Source of the DNA: an uncultured Clostridia bacterium
Lineage (GTDB): Bacteria; Bacillota; Clostridia; Christensenellales; CAG-138
Reading direction: 5' to 3'
Assembly (NCBI GenBank): GCA_947168565.1
Contig: CAMVMM010000003.1
Coordinates: 87,964 to 151,963 of the forward strand
Length of the DNA: 64,000 nt
Positions 53,633-62,551 of this stretch are shown here, in pieces. The stretch's first letter is position 1; every line of letters begins with the position of its first letter. A program made the translations under genes and the position numbers. Below the pieces are notes generated by a model. It saw only the letters and a program-made list of their open reading frames with translations. It did not search any database and had not been told where the DNA came from.

Positions 53633-54391
53633 TTAGATAGTATCTTTGGGCAATTCTATGCCAAAATGTCTCCCCCAAAGCTTCTTGACATCATTATAGC
53701 TCGCAAAGCGGTTTTTGGGGGTATTGGTATCGCCTACTCTTGTATAAATCTGAACTCCGACATCCCTGTACTGTTCCTCCAAATAGAATGGCACCTTGTT
53801 TGAAGTTTTAATCAAAAGAACATCAAGCTTACGATACTTATAGAAGATCTTTTTTACTTCTAAATCTGGCAGATGTCCTCCCGCGAATTTTTTGGATTTA
53901 ATAAAATCTATTATCTCATTTGATTTTTTCCAATCATTGACACCTACTACTTCATAATTATCACTTACTCCCACTACAAGATAGGCATCAACAAAATCTA
54001 TATTGTTCGCCAAGCATAGGATATCATGAAGCAAATCACCATTCTTCCGATCATCTTGCCATTGCCGCTTAAAATCGTAATAGCTACCCTCCTTTTTCGA
54101 GTTAATAAGCTTGACTATTGTTTCGTTAGAAGAATCGATTTCTAGTTCTTTGCACTTTAAAGCATCTACGATCTCCTTAAGAGCACTTTGTTCGCCTTCC
54201 TCACACTTGCCATTAACTACTGTATTCTTTTTCGTATTAGTATCATAAACCGTGACAATAGCACCGCTATTGCTAAACTTGAACTGCCAATTCAGTCCAT
54301 AGTTTTCTCTTTCAATAGAATCGCATATAACATACCCTATTTTAGAAAGAGAATCTTTAATATAATCGATGTCAATGCTAATTTTCGCCAT
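53633..54391 (-). CDS. AlbA_2/Schlafen-type ATP-binding protein in R-M locus
   Basis: A 252-residue protein. The C-terminal 160 residues are a Schlafen AlbA_2 domain: KEGSYYDFKRQW, HDILCLANNIDFVDAYLVVGVSDNYEVVGV and IYTRVGDTNTPKNRFA are the family motifs. The first 90 residues form an unassigned alpha/beta domain. Related proteins bind nucleic acid or nucleotide and occur in phage-defence clusters. It is more AT-rich than hsdM. The position between hsdM and hsdS suggests coexpression with the methylase. Confidence 0.78.
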   Translation of the reverse strand: MAKISIDIDYIKDSLSKIGYVICDSIERENYGLNWQFKFSNSGAIVTVYDTNTKKNTVVNGKCEEGEQSALKEIVDALKCKELEIDSSNETIVKLINSKKEGSYYDFKRQWQDDRKNGDLLHDILCLANNIDFVDAYLVVGVSDNYEVVGVNDWKKSNEIIDFIKSKKFAGGHLPDLEVKKIFYKYRKLDVLLIKTSNKVPFYLEEQYRDVGVQIYTRVGDTNTPKNRFASYNDVKKLWGRHFGIELPKDTI

Positions 54392-54410
54392 TCAGCAACC
54401 TCCGCTTGAT

Positions 54411-54593
54411 TTATGAATGCTTTGTCTCTTTATCGGTCGTAACGACCTCATCCGCTCCCGCGACCGTTTCAATAACCCCTGCAACGATCTCGCCGAGCTT
54501 TCGCGCATTATCGGCGGTTATGGCGGGTTTTCCGGTCTGCGCCTCTATATTCCTTCGTGCATCGCCGGAGATCCTTCCGCCCGCTCTCGCCAT
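54411..54593 (-). CDS. Small DinD/BRO-C-like protein or fragment
   Basis: A 60-residue frame, MARAGGRISGDARRNIEAQTGKPAITADNARKLGEIVAG. The ARRNIEAQTGKP..T..NA segment resembles the C-terminal end of DinD/BRO-type antirepressor-like proteins that often accompany R-M genes. The ATG has no clear ribosome site. An ATG overlapping the hsdM stop (54611 area) leads into a run of six A and would join this frame if one A were missing, so a slippery or decayed upstream start is possible. Confidence 0.5.
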   Translation of the reverse strand: MARAGGRISGDARRNIEAQTGKPAITADNARKLGEIVAGVIETVAGADEVVTTDKETKHS

Positions 54594-54611
54594 TTTTTAC
54601 AATTTCTTTAC

Positions 54612-56111
54612 TCATTTAAGCATCCCCTCCAGCTCGTCCATCGCCGTTTTGATCTCAGCTTCAAGCCTTCTCAGCTCCGCCATGATCTCGCTTGTGGGCG
54701 GGTAATCCACGGGCTTATACTCGGTTTTCTTATACTTATTGATCGAAAGATCGTAATCGTTTGCAACTATCTCATCCTTCGGAACAAGGAAGGATTTTTC
54801 GGTGCGCTCGCGATCCTGCTCGGCGCTTATGTTCTTGAACCTGGCGATTATATCGGGAATATCGTTTTCCTGCACAGGGCTGCGCTTATCGTCCAGGGAG
54901 AAGCCGTCCGCCTGCATATCGTAAAACCAAACCTTATCCGTGCCGCCATGCCCTGTTTTGGTGAAGATAACTATGCCCGTTGAAACTCCGGCGTAGGGCT
55001 TGAACACGCCCGACGGCATGGAGATGATCGCTTCAAGGCGGTTTTCCTCGATTAGCGCCTTGCGGATCGCCTTATGCGCCGTGGACGAGCCGAAAAGCAC
55101 GCCGTCCGGAACGATGCAGGCGCAGCGGCCGCCAACGCGCAGCATACGCAGGAAGAGCGCAAGGAACAGCAGCTCGGTTTTCTTGGTTTTGCAGGTTTTA
55201 AGCAGGTCTGCGGAAACTATGTCCGCATCCAAACTGCCCTTGAACGGCGGATTGGCGAGGATAAGCGAATACTTGTCCTTATCGGGGTTCTGATCCGAAA
55301 GGCTGTCGCGGTATTCGATAACCGGGTTGTCTATGCCGTGCGTCATCATGTTCATAGCGCCGATGCGGAGCATGGTTCGGTCCATATCATAGCCGTGGAA
55401 CATACCGTTCATATAGTGATCCTTCTTCTGCCTGTTGAAAAAGATCTCCTCGCGGCGGCGCTCCTTGAGGTATTCGCCCGCCGCAACGAGAAAGCCCGAA
55501 GTGCCGCAGGCGGGATCGCAGATGATCTCATCCGCACCGGGATTCATAAGCTCCACCATCATGCGGATTATGTGGCGGGGCGTGCGGAACTGACCGTTTA
55601 CGCCCGCCGTGGCGATCTTGGAGAGAAGGTATTCGTAAACATCGCCGCGCACGTCGGCCGAGCCGGGCAGCGCCATCTGCTCGTAGATCGCATCGAGCGA
55701 AGTGACCACCTTATCCAGCATCAGCGGCGTGGGCAGCTTGAAGATGGCGTCCGCCATGTACTTGGAATAGGCGCTTTCCTTATCGCCATGCAGATTTTTT
55801 ATGAAAGGGAAAACCAGCTCCTGCACCGTTGCATACATTTTGCTTGCGGGAAAATCGCGGAACACCGACCATTTAAGCTGATTGCCGTCCGCAAGCCTTC
55901 CGCCGACCTCCACCTCGCCCGAAAAGATGCTCGTATACGGCAGATCGAGCATCGCGCTCTCGCGGGCGCGAAGATTGTCGCTGTCGTCCAGATCGCGGAT
56001 GAACATAAGATAGGTTATCTGCTCTATAACATCGAGCGGATTGGTTAAGCCGCCCGTCCAAAATATCTCCCAAAGGCTGTCGATTTTGTTTTTCAGTTCG
56101 CCTGTTATCAT
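54612..56111 (-). CDS. hsdM: Type I restriction-modification methyltransferase
   Basis: A 499-residue N6-adenine methyltransferase subunit. An HsdM N-terminal helical domain ([36 protein letters not shown]) precedes the SAM motif [17 protein letters not shown] and the catalytic NPPF ([11 protein letters not shown]). Both are intact. First gene of the minus-strand locus, with about 250 bases to the CRISPR regulatory region. It modifies host sites and, with HsdS, forms the core of the restriction complex. Confidence 0.94.
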   Translation of the reverse strand: MITGELKNKIDSLWEIFWTGGLTNPLDVIEQITYLMFIRDLDDSDNLRARESAMLDLPYTSIFSGEVEVGGRLADGNQLKWSVFRDFPASKMYATVQELVFPFIKNLHGDKESAYSKYMADAIFKLPTPLMLDKVVTSLDAIYEQMALPGSADVRGDVYEYLLSKIATAGVNGQFRTPRHIIRMMVELMNPGADEIICDPACGTSGFLVAAGEYLKERRREEIFFNRQKKDHYMNGMFHGYDMDRTMLRIGAMNMMTHGIDNPVIEYRDSLSDQNPDKDKYSLILANPPFKGSLDADIVSADLLKTCKTKKTELLFLALFLRMLRVGGRCACIVPDGVLFGSSTAHKAIRKALIEENRLEAIISMPSGVFKPYAGVSTGIVIFTKTGHGGTDKVWFYDMQADGFSLDDKRSPVQENDIPDIIARFKNISAEQDRERTEKSFLVPKDEIVANDYDLSINKYKKTEYKPVDYPPTSEIMAELRRLEAEIKTAMDELEGMLK

Positions 56112-56288
56112 GGTTTTTCTCCAATAATGTCAATTTGCCGCGTATTTCGGCAGATTTCTACAACTATAATATACCGCGTTTATGGGACTTTGTCAAATGA
56201 AAAAGGGCGGATGCAGAGAAGAAGTACAAAAAAAGGTATCGCCGCTTTACGGATAACGGTTGCTCCATAATAAAAAATCGTTCTAATC
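56112..56288. other. Divergent gap between hsdM and the CRISPR region
   Basis: AT-rich; no gene. It should hold the hsdM promoter on the minus strand, but no convincing -35/-10 pair was identified. Confidence 0.4.
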
Positions 56289-56317
56289 TTGAAGCAATTA
56301 CAGATGAATGGTATAAT
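56289..56317 (+). promoter_or_regulatory. Predicted cas operon promoter
   Basis: TTGAAG, 17 bases, TATAAT with TGG extension. A transcript from here has a roughly 190-base leader to cas9 and crosses the whole tracrRNA gene in antisense. Confidence 0.65.
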
Positions 56318-56362
56318 ATAATTGCTGCTCGACTTACCTGAATAGTATGTGTTCAAAACAAA

Positions 56363-56479
56363 CAAAAAACGGCAATTAGATTGCCGCATTTGTGCACACA
56401 CTGTGCGGTCGGGAAACCCGACGCTTTGGATAAATCTTTATTTGAACTCGTAGTGTGAATCTATGGGGTAATAGATCAC
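56363..56479 (-). ncRNA. tracrRNA of the type II-A system
   Basis: Read on the minus strand it begins with an anti-repeat. 56451-56471 is identical on the plus strand to 21 consecutive bases of the CRISPR repeat, then a bulge (ACTCG against GAG), then TTTGA for the lower stem (pairing GUUUGA with UCAAAU). Downstream follow hairpins GUCGGG/CCCGAC and GCACA/UGUGC, then the terminator GGCAAT/ATTGCC with six T. Size about 117 bases. Confidence 0.9.
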
Positions 56480-56485
56480 ACCGAA

Positions 56486-56515
56486 AATATAACACAACAA
56501 CAGGGGGATTGTCAA
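56486..56515 (-). promoter_or_regulatory. tracrRNA promoter overlapping the cas9 leader
   Basis: On the minus strand TTGACA (56510-56515), then TTATAT or TATATT at 17-18 bases (56486-56492). The -35 ends two bases before the cas9 ATG and overlaps its ribosome site region. Confidence 0.75.
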
Positions 56516-56516
56516 T

Positions 56517-59500
56517 ATGGAAAATCGAAAAATATTTGTTGGTATTGATGCCGGCACGGATTCTATCGGCTATGCCGTTACCGACGGGGAATACAGACCG
56601 ATAAAATTCAAGGGCGAACCTATGCTTGGCGTTACGGTTTTTGAAGCGGCGAAACCGAGCGCAGAGAGGCGCGGTTACCGTACCGCCAGGCGCAGACTGG
56701 ATAGAGTTCAGCAGAGAGTCGCGCTTACCGAAGAGTTGTTTGCCAAGGAGATTGCAAAGCTCGATCCTCGTTTTTTCATAAAAAGACGTGAGAGCGCGCT
56801 CTTTAGAGCGGATGCTTCGGATATCGGGTTTGCACTTGACGGAACGGACTACAATCGAAAATATCCTACGATTCATCATCTTATCGTCGAGCTGATGCAG
56901 GACGATTCTCCGCACGATGCGAGACTCGTTTTTTGGGCATGTGCTTGGCTTACGGCACACAGAGGCCATTTTTTGAGTGAGGTCAGCCCGGATAATATTG
57001 AAGAATTGTTTGAGTTCAACAGCATTTATGACAGCTTTATCGAATTCATCAATGCCTATTATGATTCTTCACCATGGGTGTGTGATGCCGAAGCCTTTTC
57101 GGAAGTTTTGAAACGTAAAATGGGCGTTACCGCCAAGGAAAAAGCCTTTTTCGAGTTGCTCTTTGGAGGCAAGAAACCCAAGGATGAGGAAAATGCACTT
57201 TACAATAGAGCATCGCTGATCCGGCTGCTGTGCGGCGGAAAGGTAAAGGCTGCGGAGCTTTTTAATAATGAGGCATACTCGGAGATCGCATCGTTTTCAT
57301 TGGACACCGATGAAGATATGCTCGCTGCGGAGGTTTTCTCCATGCTGAACGAGGACGATTCCTGCCTGATACTGAAACTGAAGGCTATGTTCGACTGGGC
57401 GATACTTGTTGATGCGCGCAGGGGCAAAAGGACGATCTCGGAAGGCAAGGTGGATGTGTACGAGCAGCATGCGCGTGATCTTGCGCAGATCAAGCGCTTT
57501 GTGAGAAAGTATCTTCCGGAAAGATACAGGGCGATCTTTCGCGACTACGATCCGAAAATACCGAATTATACTGCGTATGTAAAGAATCTTAAATCAGCAG
57601 GCTGTATAGAAACCGACAAAGTATCCAAGGTCGGAAAAGACGCTTTTTCAGATTATCTGAAGAGGCAGATCAAGGATGCGAGCTGCGATGAAGCAGATGA
57701 AAGCCTCAAGCAGAGCATTATCGAACAACTTGAAACACGAGCTTTCCTGCCGAAACAGGTTGATTCTGACAACAGGATAATTCCGTACCAGCTCTATTAT
57801 TATGAGCTCAAGCAAATACTGAAAAACGCGTCCGTCTACCTGCCGTTCTTAAATGAAAAGGATGAAAACGGCATCACGGTCAAAGAAAAGCTTGAATCGG
57901 TATTCACCTTCCGCATTCCATATTTCGTTGGACCGCTTACCGGCCCGAAAAATGGGAATAGTCATGCTTGGATAGTTCGCAGATCGGAGGACAGGATCTA
58001 TCCATGGAACATTGAAAAGCTGGTCGATTACGATGCAAGTGAGCAAAAGTTTATAGACCGTATGACGAACCGATGCACGTACCTCGAAAACGCATCCGTT
58101 TTGCCCAAATGGTCTTTGCTGTATAGCAAATTCACCGTACTCAACGAGATAAACAATATCCGCATCAACGGCGAGGCGATAACGGTTGAATGCAAACAGC
58201 GGCTCTATCGAGAGCTGTTTATGAAAAGGAAAAAGGTTTCGGCTAAGCATATCGAGGAAGCCTTGCTTTCCGGCGGCGAAATGCGTCGAGGCGATACGCT
58301 TGAGGGAATTGATGTCACGGTCAAATCATCGTTAAGGGCATACCATGATTTTGCGAGGCTGCTCGCCGGCGGAACGCTTAATGAAGATGATGTGGAGCGT
58401 ATTATAGAGCGCCGCACATATACCGAAGATAACAGGCGCTTCAAAAACTGGGTGGATACGGAATTCCCGGCGCTGCCTGCGGAGGAAAGGCGCTACATCG
58501 CCTCGCTCAAGTATTCCGATTTCGGTCGGCTTTCAAAAGACTTGCTGAATGGCATTGAGGGGTGCCGCATATCGGACGGAACTGGAGAATTGCATACGGT
58601 CATTCACTACCTTTGGGAAACAAATGATAATCTGATGCAGATCCTGTCGGACAGATACACTTTTGCCGAGGCGATAGAGGCAAGCAACGGGGCACACAGT
58701 GGCGGCGGGAAGAGCCTGTCAGCCAGGCTCGACGATATGTATATATCCAATGCCGTAAAACGCCCGATAATCAGATTGATTGAACTGGTGAAAGAAATAC
58801 GCAAGGCCTGCGGAAAAGCTCCGGACAAGATATTCATAGAAATGGCAAGGGGCGCATCGGAGGATCAGAAGAATAAGCGGACCGAATCGAGGGCGGATCA
58901 GATCCGCAGACTGTACGCATCCTGCAAAGAGGACACCGCAGAGCTTTCAAAACAGCTTGAGGCAATGGGTGCTGAATGCGATCAGCGGCTTCGGAGCGAG
59001 AGCCTTTTCCTGTACTATATGCAGCTCGGCAGATGTATGTATACCGGCAAGCGTATAGATATTACGCGGCTTAAGGACGGCACTTACAATGTCGATCATA
59101 TCTATCCGCAGTGCTTTGTTAAGGACGACAGCATTCTGAGCAACAAGGTGCTCGTGCTGTCCGAAGCGAATTCCGATAAGGGCGACGAGTATCCGATCCC
59201 ATCGAAGTTTCGGTTGGATCCGCAGGTGCGCGCACATTGGGAGGCGCTTCATAAAGCAGGGCTTATCACCGACGAAAAGTACCGCAGGCTGACGCGCGCC
59301 AAGGCTTTTACCGATGATGAGAAGCTTGGCTTTATCAACCGTCAGCTTGTTGAAACGCGGCAATCGACCAAAGCTGCCGCGCAGCTGCTCAAAGAACTGT
59401 ACCCCGATACGGAAATAGTATATGTTAAAGCGGGATTGGTTTCCGAATTCAGAAGCGAGTTCGGAATGCTAAAAACCCGCAGCGTGAACGATCTGCATCA

Positions 59501-60590
59501 TGCAAAGGATGCCTATCTGAACATCGTTGTTGGCAACGTCTACCATGAGCGTTTCAATAAGGCATGGTTCAGCGTGCAAGAAAAATACAACGCGCAGCCG
59601 AAGAAGCTGTTTGAAAAGCCCGTGACCGTCAACGGCAGGCTTGTATGGAACGGAGGTGAATCCATCGCGTTCGTCAGAAAGATCCTCGGAAAGAATGCGA
59701 TCCGCTTCACAAGGTATGCTTTTACGAGAAAGGGTGGGCTTTTCGATCAGATGCCGCTTCGCGCAAGGGCGGGGCTCGTGCCGAGAAAAGCAGGACTTGA
59801 TCCCGCAAAATACGGCGGATACAATAAAACTACGGCGGCATTCTTCGTGCTTATTGCGTTTCATAACGGCAAAAAGAAGGACGCTATGTTCATTCCGATT
59901 GAACTTATGTATAAGGAAAGATTCCTCGCGGATCCCGATTTTGCCATTGAATACAGCAGACAAACAGCCTGCTCGATCAGCAGCAAGGCGGTTGGTGAAA
60001 TTTCATTCCCTCTCGGCATGAGACCGATCAAGATCAATACCGTTATCGAGCTCGATGGCTGCAGGGCGTGCATAACCGGAAAATCAACCGGCGGAAAGAA
60101 ATTGGGAATGACGCTTAACACCAACATCAGCATCGATTCGAGGTTGGAAACATACGTTAAAAAGCTCGAAAAGTTTGCCGAGAGAAAAAAGAAAACGCCT
60201 GCGGCCACGGTAGACGAAGCATACGATGAGATCTCGGCGGAGCGCAATCTTGAGCTTTACGATGCTTACTTTGCCAAGCTGATCTGCAAACCGTTCAATA
60301 AGATATTGGACAGCCAGATAAGCGTGCTTGAGAAGGGGCGCCCCGCCTTTGAGAAGCTGTCGCTCGAGGAGCAAACGGAGGTGCTGCTGCAAATCGTTGC
60401 GCTTTTGAAAACAGGCCGAGCGGGAGGCTGCAACCTGAAGCTTATAGGCGGTGTTGAAAAAGCAGGGGTACTCACTCTCAGCTCAACTCTTTCCAACTGG
60501 AAGAAAAAATATGAAAGCGCTGTAATAATCGATCAATCGCCTGCGGGCCTGTTTGAAAAGCGCTCGATGAATCTTCTGGAGCTTATATGA
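56517..60590 (+). CDS. cas9: Cas9 RNA-guided endonuclease (type II-A)
   Basis: A 1357-residue effector, close to the 1368 of Streptococcus pyogenes Cas9. RuvC-I GIDAGTDSIGYAVTD gives Asp11; the Arg-rich bridge helix is RRGYRTARRRLDRVQQRV; RuvC-II IFIEMARG gives Glu775; the HNH motif NVDHIYPQ gives Asp860 and His861; RuvC-III HHAKDAYLN gives His995 and Asp998. Both nuclease sites are therefore complete. A large helical recognition lobe lies between the bridge and RuvC-II. AGGGGG precedes the ATG. It cuts DNA matched by crRNA:tracrRNA next to a PAM; the PAM cannot be deduced here. The gene overlaps cas1 by four bases. Confidence 0.97.
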   Translation: MENRKIFVGIDAGTDSIGYAVTDGEYRPIKFKGEPMLGVTVFEAAKPSAERRGYRTARRRLDRVQQRVALTEELFAKEIAKLDPRFFIKRRESALFRADASDIGFALDGTDYNRKYPTIHHLIVELMQDDSPHDARLVFWACAWLTAHRGHFLSEVSPDNIEELFEFNSIYDSFIEFINAYYDSSPWVCDAEAFSEVLKRKMGVTAKEKAFFELLFGGKKPKDEENALYNRASLIRLLCGGKVKAAELFNNEAYSEIASFSLDTDEDMLAAEVFSMLNEDDSCLILKLKAMFDWAILVDARRGKRTISEGKVDVYEQHARDLAQIKRFVRKYLPERYRAIFRDYDPKIPNYTAYVKNLKSAGCIETDKVSKVGKDAFSDYLKRQIKDASCDEADESLKQSIIEQLETRAFLPKQVDSDNRIIPYQLYYYELKQILKNASVYLPFLNEKDENGITVKEKLESVFTFRIPYFVGPLTGPKNGNSHAWIVRRSEDRIYPWNIEKLVDYDASEQKFIDRMTNRCTYLENASVLPKWSLLYSKFTVLNEINNIRINGEAITVECKQRLYRELFMKRKKVSAKHIEEALLSGGEMRRGDTLEGIDVTVKSSLRAYHDFARLLAGGTLNEDDVERIIERRTYTEDNRRFKNWVDTEFPALPAEERRYIASLKYSDFGRLSKDLLNGIEGCRISDGTGELHTVIHYLWETNDNLMQILSDRYTFAEAIEASNGAHSGGGKSLSARLDDMYISNAVKRPIIRLIELVKEIRKACGKAPDKIFIEMARGASEDQKNKRTESRADQIRRLYASCKEDTAELSKQLEAMGAECDQRLRSESLFLYYMQLGRCMYTGKRIDITRLKDGTYNVDHIYPQCFVKDDSILSNKVLVLSEANSDKGDEYPIPSKFRLDPQVRAHWEALHKAGLITDEKYRRLTRAKAFTDDEKLGFINRQLVETRQSTKAAAQLLKELYPDTEIVYVKAGLVSEFRSEFGMLKTRSVNDLHHAKDAYLNIVVGNVYHERFNKAWFSVQEKYNAQPKKLFEKPVTVNGRLVWNGGESIAFVRKILGKNAIRFTRYAFTRKGGLFDQMPLRARAGLVPRKAGLDPAKYGGYNKTTAAFFVLIAFHNGKKKDAMFIPIELMYKERFLADPDFAIEYSRQTACSISSKAVGEISFPLGMRPIKINTVIELDGCRACITGKSTGGKKLGMTLNTNISIDSRLETYVKKLEKFAERKKKTPAATVDEAYDEISAERNLELYDAYFAKLICKPFNKILDSQISVLEKGRPAFEKLSLEEQTEVLLQIVALLKTGRAGGCNLKLIGGVEKAGVLTLSSTLSNWKKKYESAVIIDQSPAGLFEKRSMNLLELI

Positions 60591-61462
60591 GCTGGAGAAC
60601 GGTCGTTATTTCATCATGCTGCAAGCTGGACTATAATCTCGGCTGTATGGTCGTGCGAGGAGAAACTTCAAAGCGCGTGTTTTTGGACGAGATAGCCGTG
60701 CTTGTAATAGAGAACACGGCTGTCTCTCTCACGGAATACCTGCTGTCGGAGCTGATTGCGAGAAAGGTCAAGGTGATATTCTGCGATGAAAAGCGAAATC
60801 CTTGCGCCGAGCTCGTACCGTATGCGGGCAGCCACGATTCATCGCGCAAGATCAAGATGCAGATGTCGTGGAGTGACGACGTTAAAAACGCGGTTTGGAC
60901 GGAGATCATAGCCGAGAAAATTGGAAAGCAGGCCGATTTACTTGAAAAGCTGAATAAGCAGAGGGAAACCGATCTGCTGCGCCAATACATACGCGAGCTT
61001 AAATTCGGTGATACGAGCAACCGCGAGGGCCATGCTGCGAAGGTCTATTTTAACGCGCTCTTCGGGATGGACTTTACAAGAAGCCTTGAATGCCCGCTAA
61101 ATGCCGCGCTTAATTACGGCTACAGCCTGATCCTTTCCATTTGCAGTCGGGAGATCTCAGCGGGAGGCTATCTAAATCAGCTTGGCATTCATCACGATAA
61201 CGCTTTCAACGCCTTTAATCTGGCTTGCGATCTGATGGAGCCTATTAGGCCTTTTGTAGACGGAGCGGTTTATTACGAAAGACCGGCTTCTTTTGAAACC
61301 GAGCAGAAGCACAGAATGCTTGAGATCCTAAACGATGAAGTGATGATAGACGGAGCGCGTCAAACGCTGCTTAACGGCATAAAACTGTATGTGCGAAGCG
61401 TGTTTTCCGCGCTGAACGACGCCGATGTATCTCTGATAAAGTTTTGTAAATATGAGTTTTAG
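60587..61462 (+). CDS. cas1: Cas1 integrase (type II)
   Basis: A 291-residue spacer integrase. Metal ligands appear in [12 protein letters not shown] (Glu), [10 protein letters not shown] (His) and [12 protein letters not shown] (Asp/Glu), with the type II N terminus [17 protein letters not shown]. It works as (Cas1)4(Cas2)2 and in II-A systems needs Cas9 and Csn2 for prespacer choice. The ATGA overlap with cas9 couples them. Confidence 0.96.
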   Translation: MSWRTVVISSCCKLDYNLGCMVVRGETSKRVFLDEIAVLVIENTAVSLTEYLLSELIARKVKVIFCDEKRNPCAELVPYAGSHDSSRKIKMQMSWSDDVKNAVWTEIIAEKIGKQADLLEKLNKQRETDLLRQYIRELKFGDTSNREGHAAKVYFNALFGMDFTRSLECPLNAALNYGYSLILSICSREISAGGYLNQLGIHHDNAFNAFNLACDLMEPIRPFVDGAVYYERPASFETEQKHRMLEILNDEVMIDGARQTLLNGIKLYVRSVFSALNDADVSLIKFCKYEF

Positions 61463-61772
61463 ATTTATGCGAATAGTTGTATTCTTTGATCTTCCCACGG
61501 AGTCTTTGGAGGATAAGCGCAATTATCGGCATTTCCGAAAGCTGCTTATCAACAACGGCTTTATCATGATGCAGGAATCGGTCTATTGCAGAATGGTTCT
61601 CAACAGGGGTGTTGAGGCTTCAGTGGTCGAAACATTGAAGCGGGAACGTCCGCCAAAGGGTATTGTGCAGGTGCTGACTGTCACAGAAAAGCAGTTTGCC
61701 GAAATGAAATATCTTGTTGGCGTTGCCGCCTCCGAAATGGTGGACAGTACGGAACGGTTGGTGATATTATGA
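61452..61772 (+). CDS. cas2: Cas2 (type II)
   Basis: A 106-residue ferredoxin-like protein that bridges Cas1 dimers. The N terminus [41 protein letters not shown] matches II-A Cas2, which begins with an extra MSxRxM, so the start at 61452 overlapping cas1 by 11 bases is preferred over the internal ATG at 61467. Confidence 0.95.
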   Translation: MSFRFMRIVVFFDLPTESLEDKRNYRHFRKLLINNGFIMMQESVYCRMVLNRGVEASVVETLKRERPPKGIVQVLTVTEKQFAEMKYLVGVAASEMVDSTERLVIL

Positions 61773-62434
61773 AACTTGTTTCGCCGCTTTTTAATTCCAT
61801 TATCGAAATGTCGGATGGTGCGGTCGCATCACTTGTGATCGAAAACCAAGATCTTTTTCGAGCGCTCCTGACGGACATTGCATTTCAGATCGGCGGCGCG
61901 GACGGGCAGACCGTGCTTTCGCGCGATAATAAACCTATCGCGCTTTCCAAGAATGCGGATTTGATGCGCGAGTTTGCTCCGTTTGAAGTCAACACAAAAA
62001 CAATGCAAACGAGGATCGTTTCGGAGCTTGAAACGCTTGCTTCAAACGAAACAAATTGGTTAAGAACAAGCGAACTCATAGGGCAGTTCGAGCGATTCAT
62101 CACCGAGCTTTCGCTCGAGCTCCCGTGCGATATCGAGTGTTCCAAGCTGACTATCGGGAGCATGCTTAAAGCGGCGGGAGTATCCGTCGGCTGCCGCTCG
62201 GACGAACCGATCGGCGTGGTGCTTGAGTATATGGAACTGATACGCTCGCTTTGCGGCAGACGGCTGTTCATTGCAGTAAATATGCGCAGCTTCTTTTCGG
62301 ATCGAAAGATGGAATTGTTTGCAAAAGATGTGATCGCAAAAAAACTCGACCTGCTGCTGCTCGAGGGCTGCGACCGTCCGCGCCTTGAAAACGAGCGCAG
62401 GTGGACGATCGACAGGGAGCTGTGTGAGTTTTGA
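61769..62434 (+). CDS. csn2: Csn2 adaptation protein
   Basis: A 221-residue protein that overlaps cas2 by four bases and is the last cas gene. Csn2 forms a ring around DNA ends during spacer capture and defines subtype II-A. The sequence is consistent with the short Csn2 type: N-terminal [31 protein letters not shown], central helices, and C-terminal [34 protein letters not shown] before the final strand. No functional P-loop is seen, as expected. Confidence 0.9.
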   Translation: MKLVSPLFNSIIEMSDGAVASLVIENQDLFRALLTDIAFQIGGADGQTVLSRDNKPIALSKNADLMREFAPFEVNTKTMQTRIVSELETLASNETNWLRTSELIGQFERFITELSLELPCDIECSKLTIGSMLKAAGVSVGCRSDEPIGVVLEYMELIRSLCGRRLFIAVNMRSFFSDRKMELFAKDVIAKKLDLLLLEGCDRPRLENERRWTIDRELCEF

Positions 62435-62551
62435 TTGATTTTTCTCTTTGTTTGCGGTATAATTCAACTGAATGATTGCCCCATATCGGTCTCAGACTCA
62501 AGCGGTTCGTAGTGCCGTCTTCGAATCCTGATTCGGAATTTGAGGTTTGAG
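62435..62551 (+). promoter_or_regulatory. CRISPR leader with promoter and ATTTGAG anchor
   Basis: TTGATT (62435-62440), 17 bases, TATAAT (62458-62463) drive the array. ATTTGAG at 62538-62544 equals the leader-anchoring sequence known from II-A loci. It is followed by one extra GTTTGAG (62545-62551) before the first repeat, giving three heptamers in a row. Confidence 0.82.
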
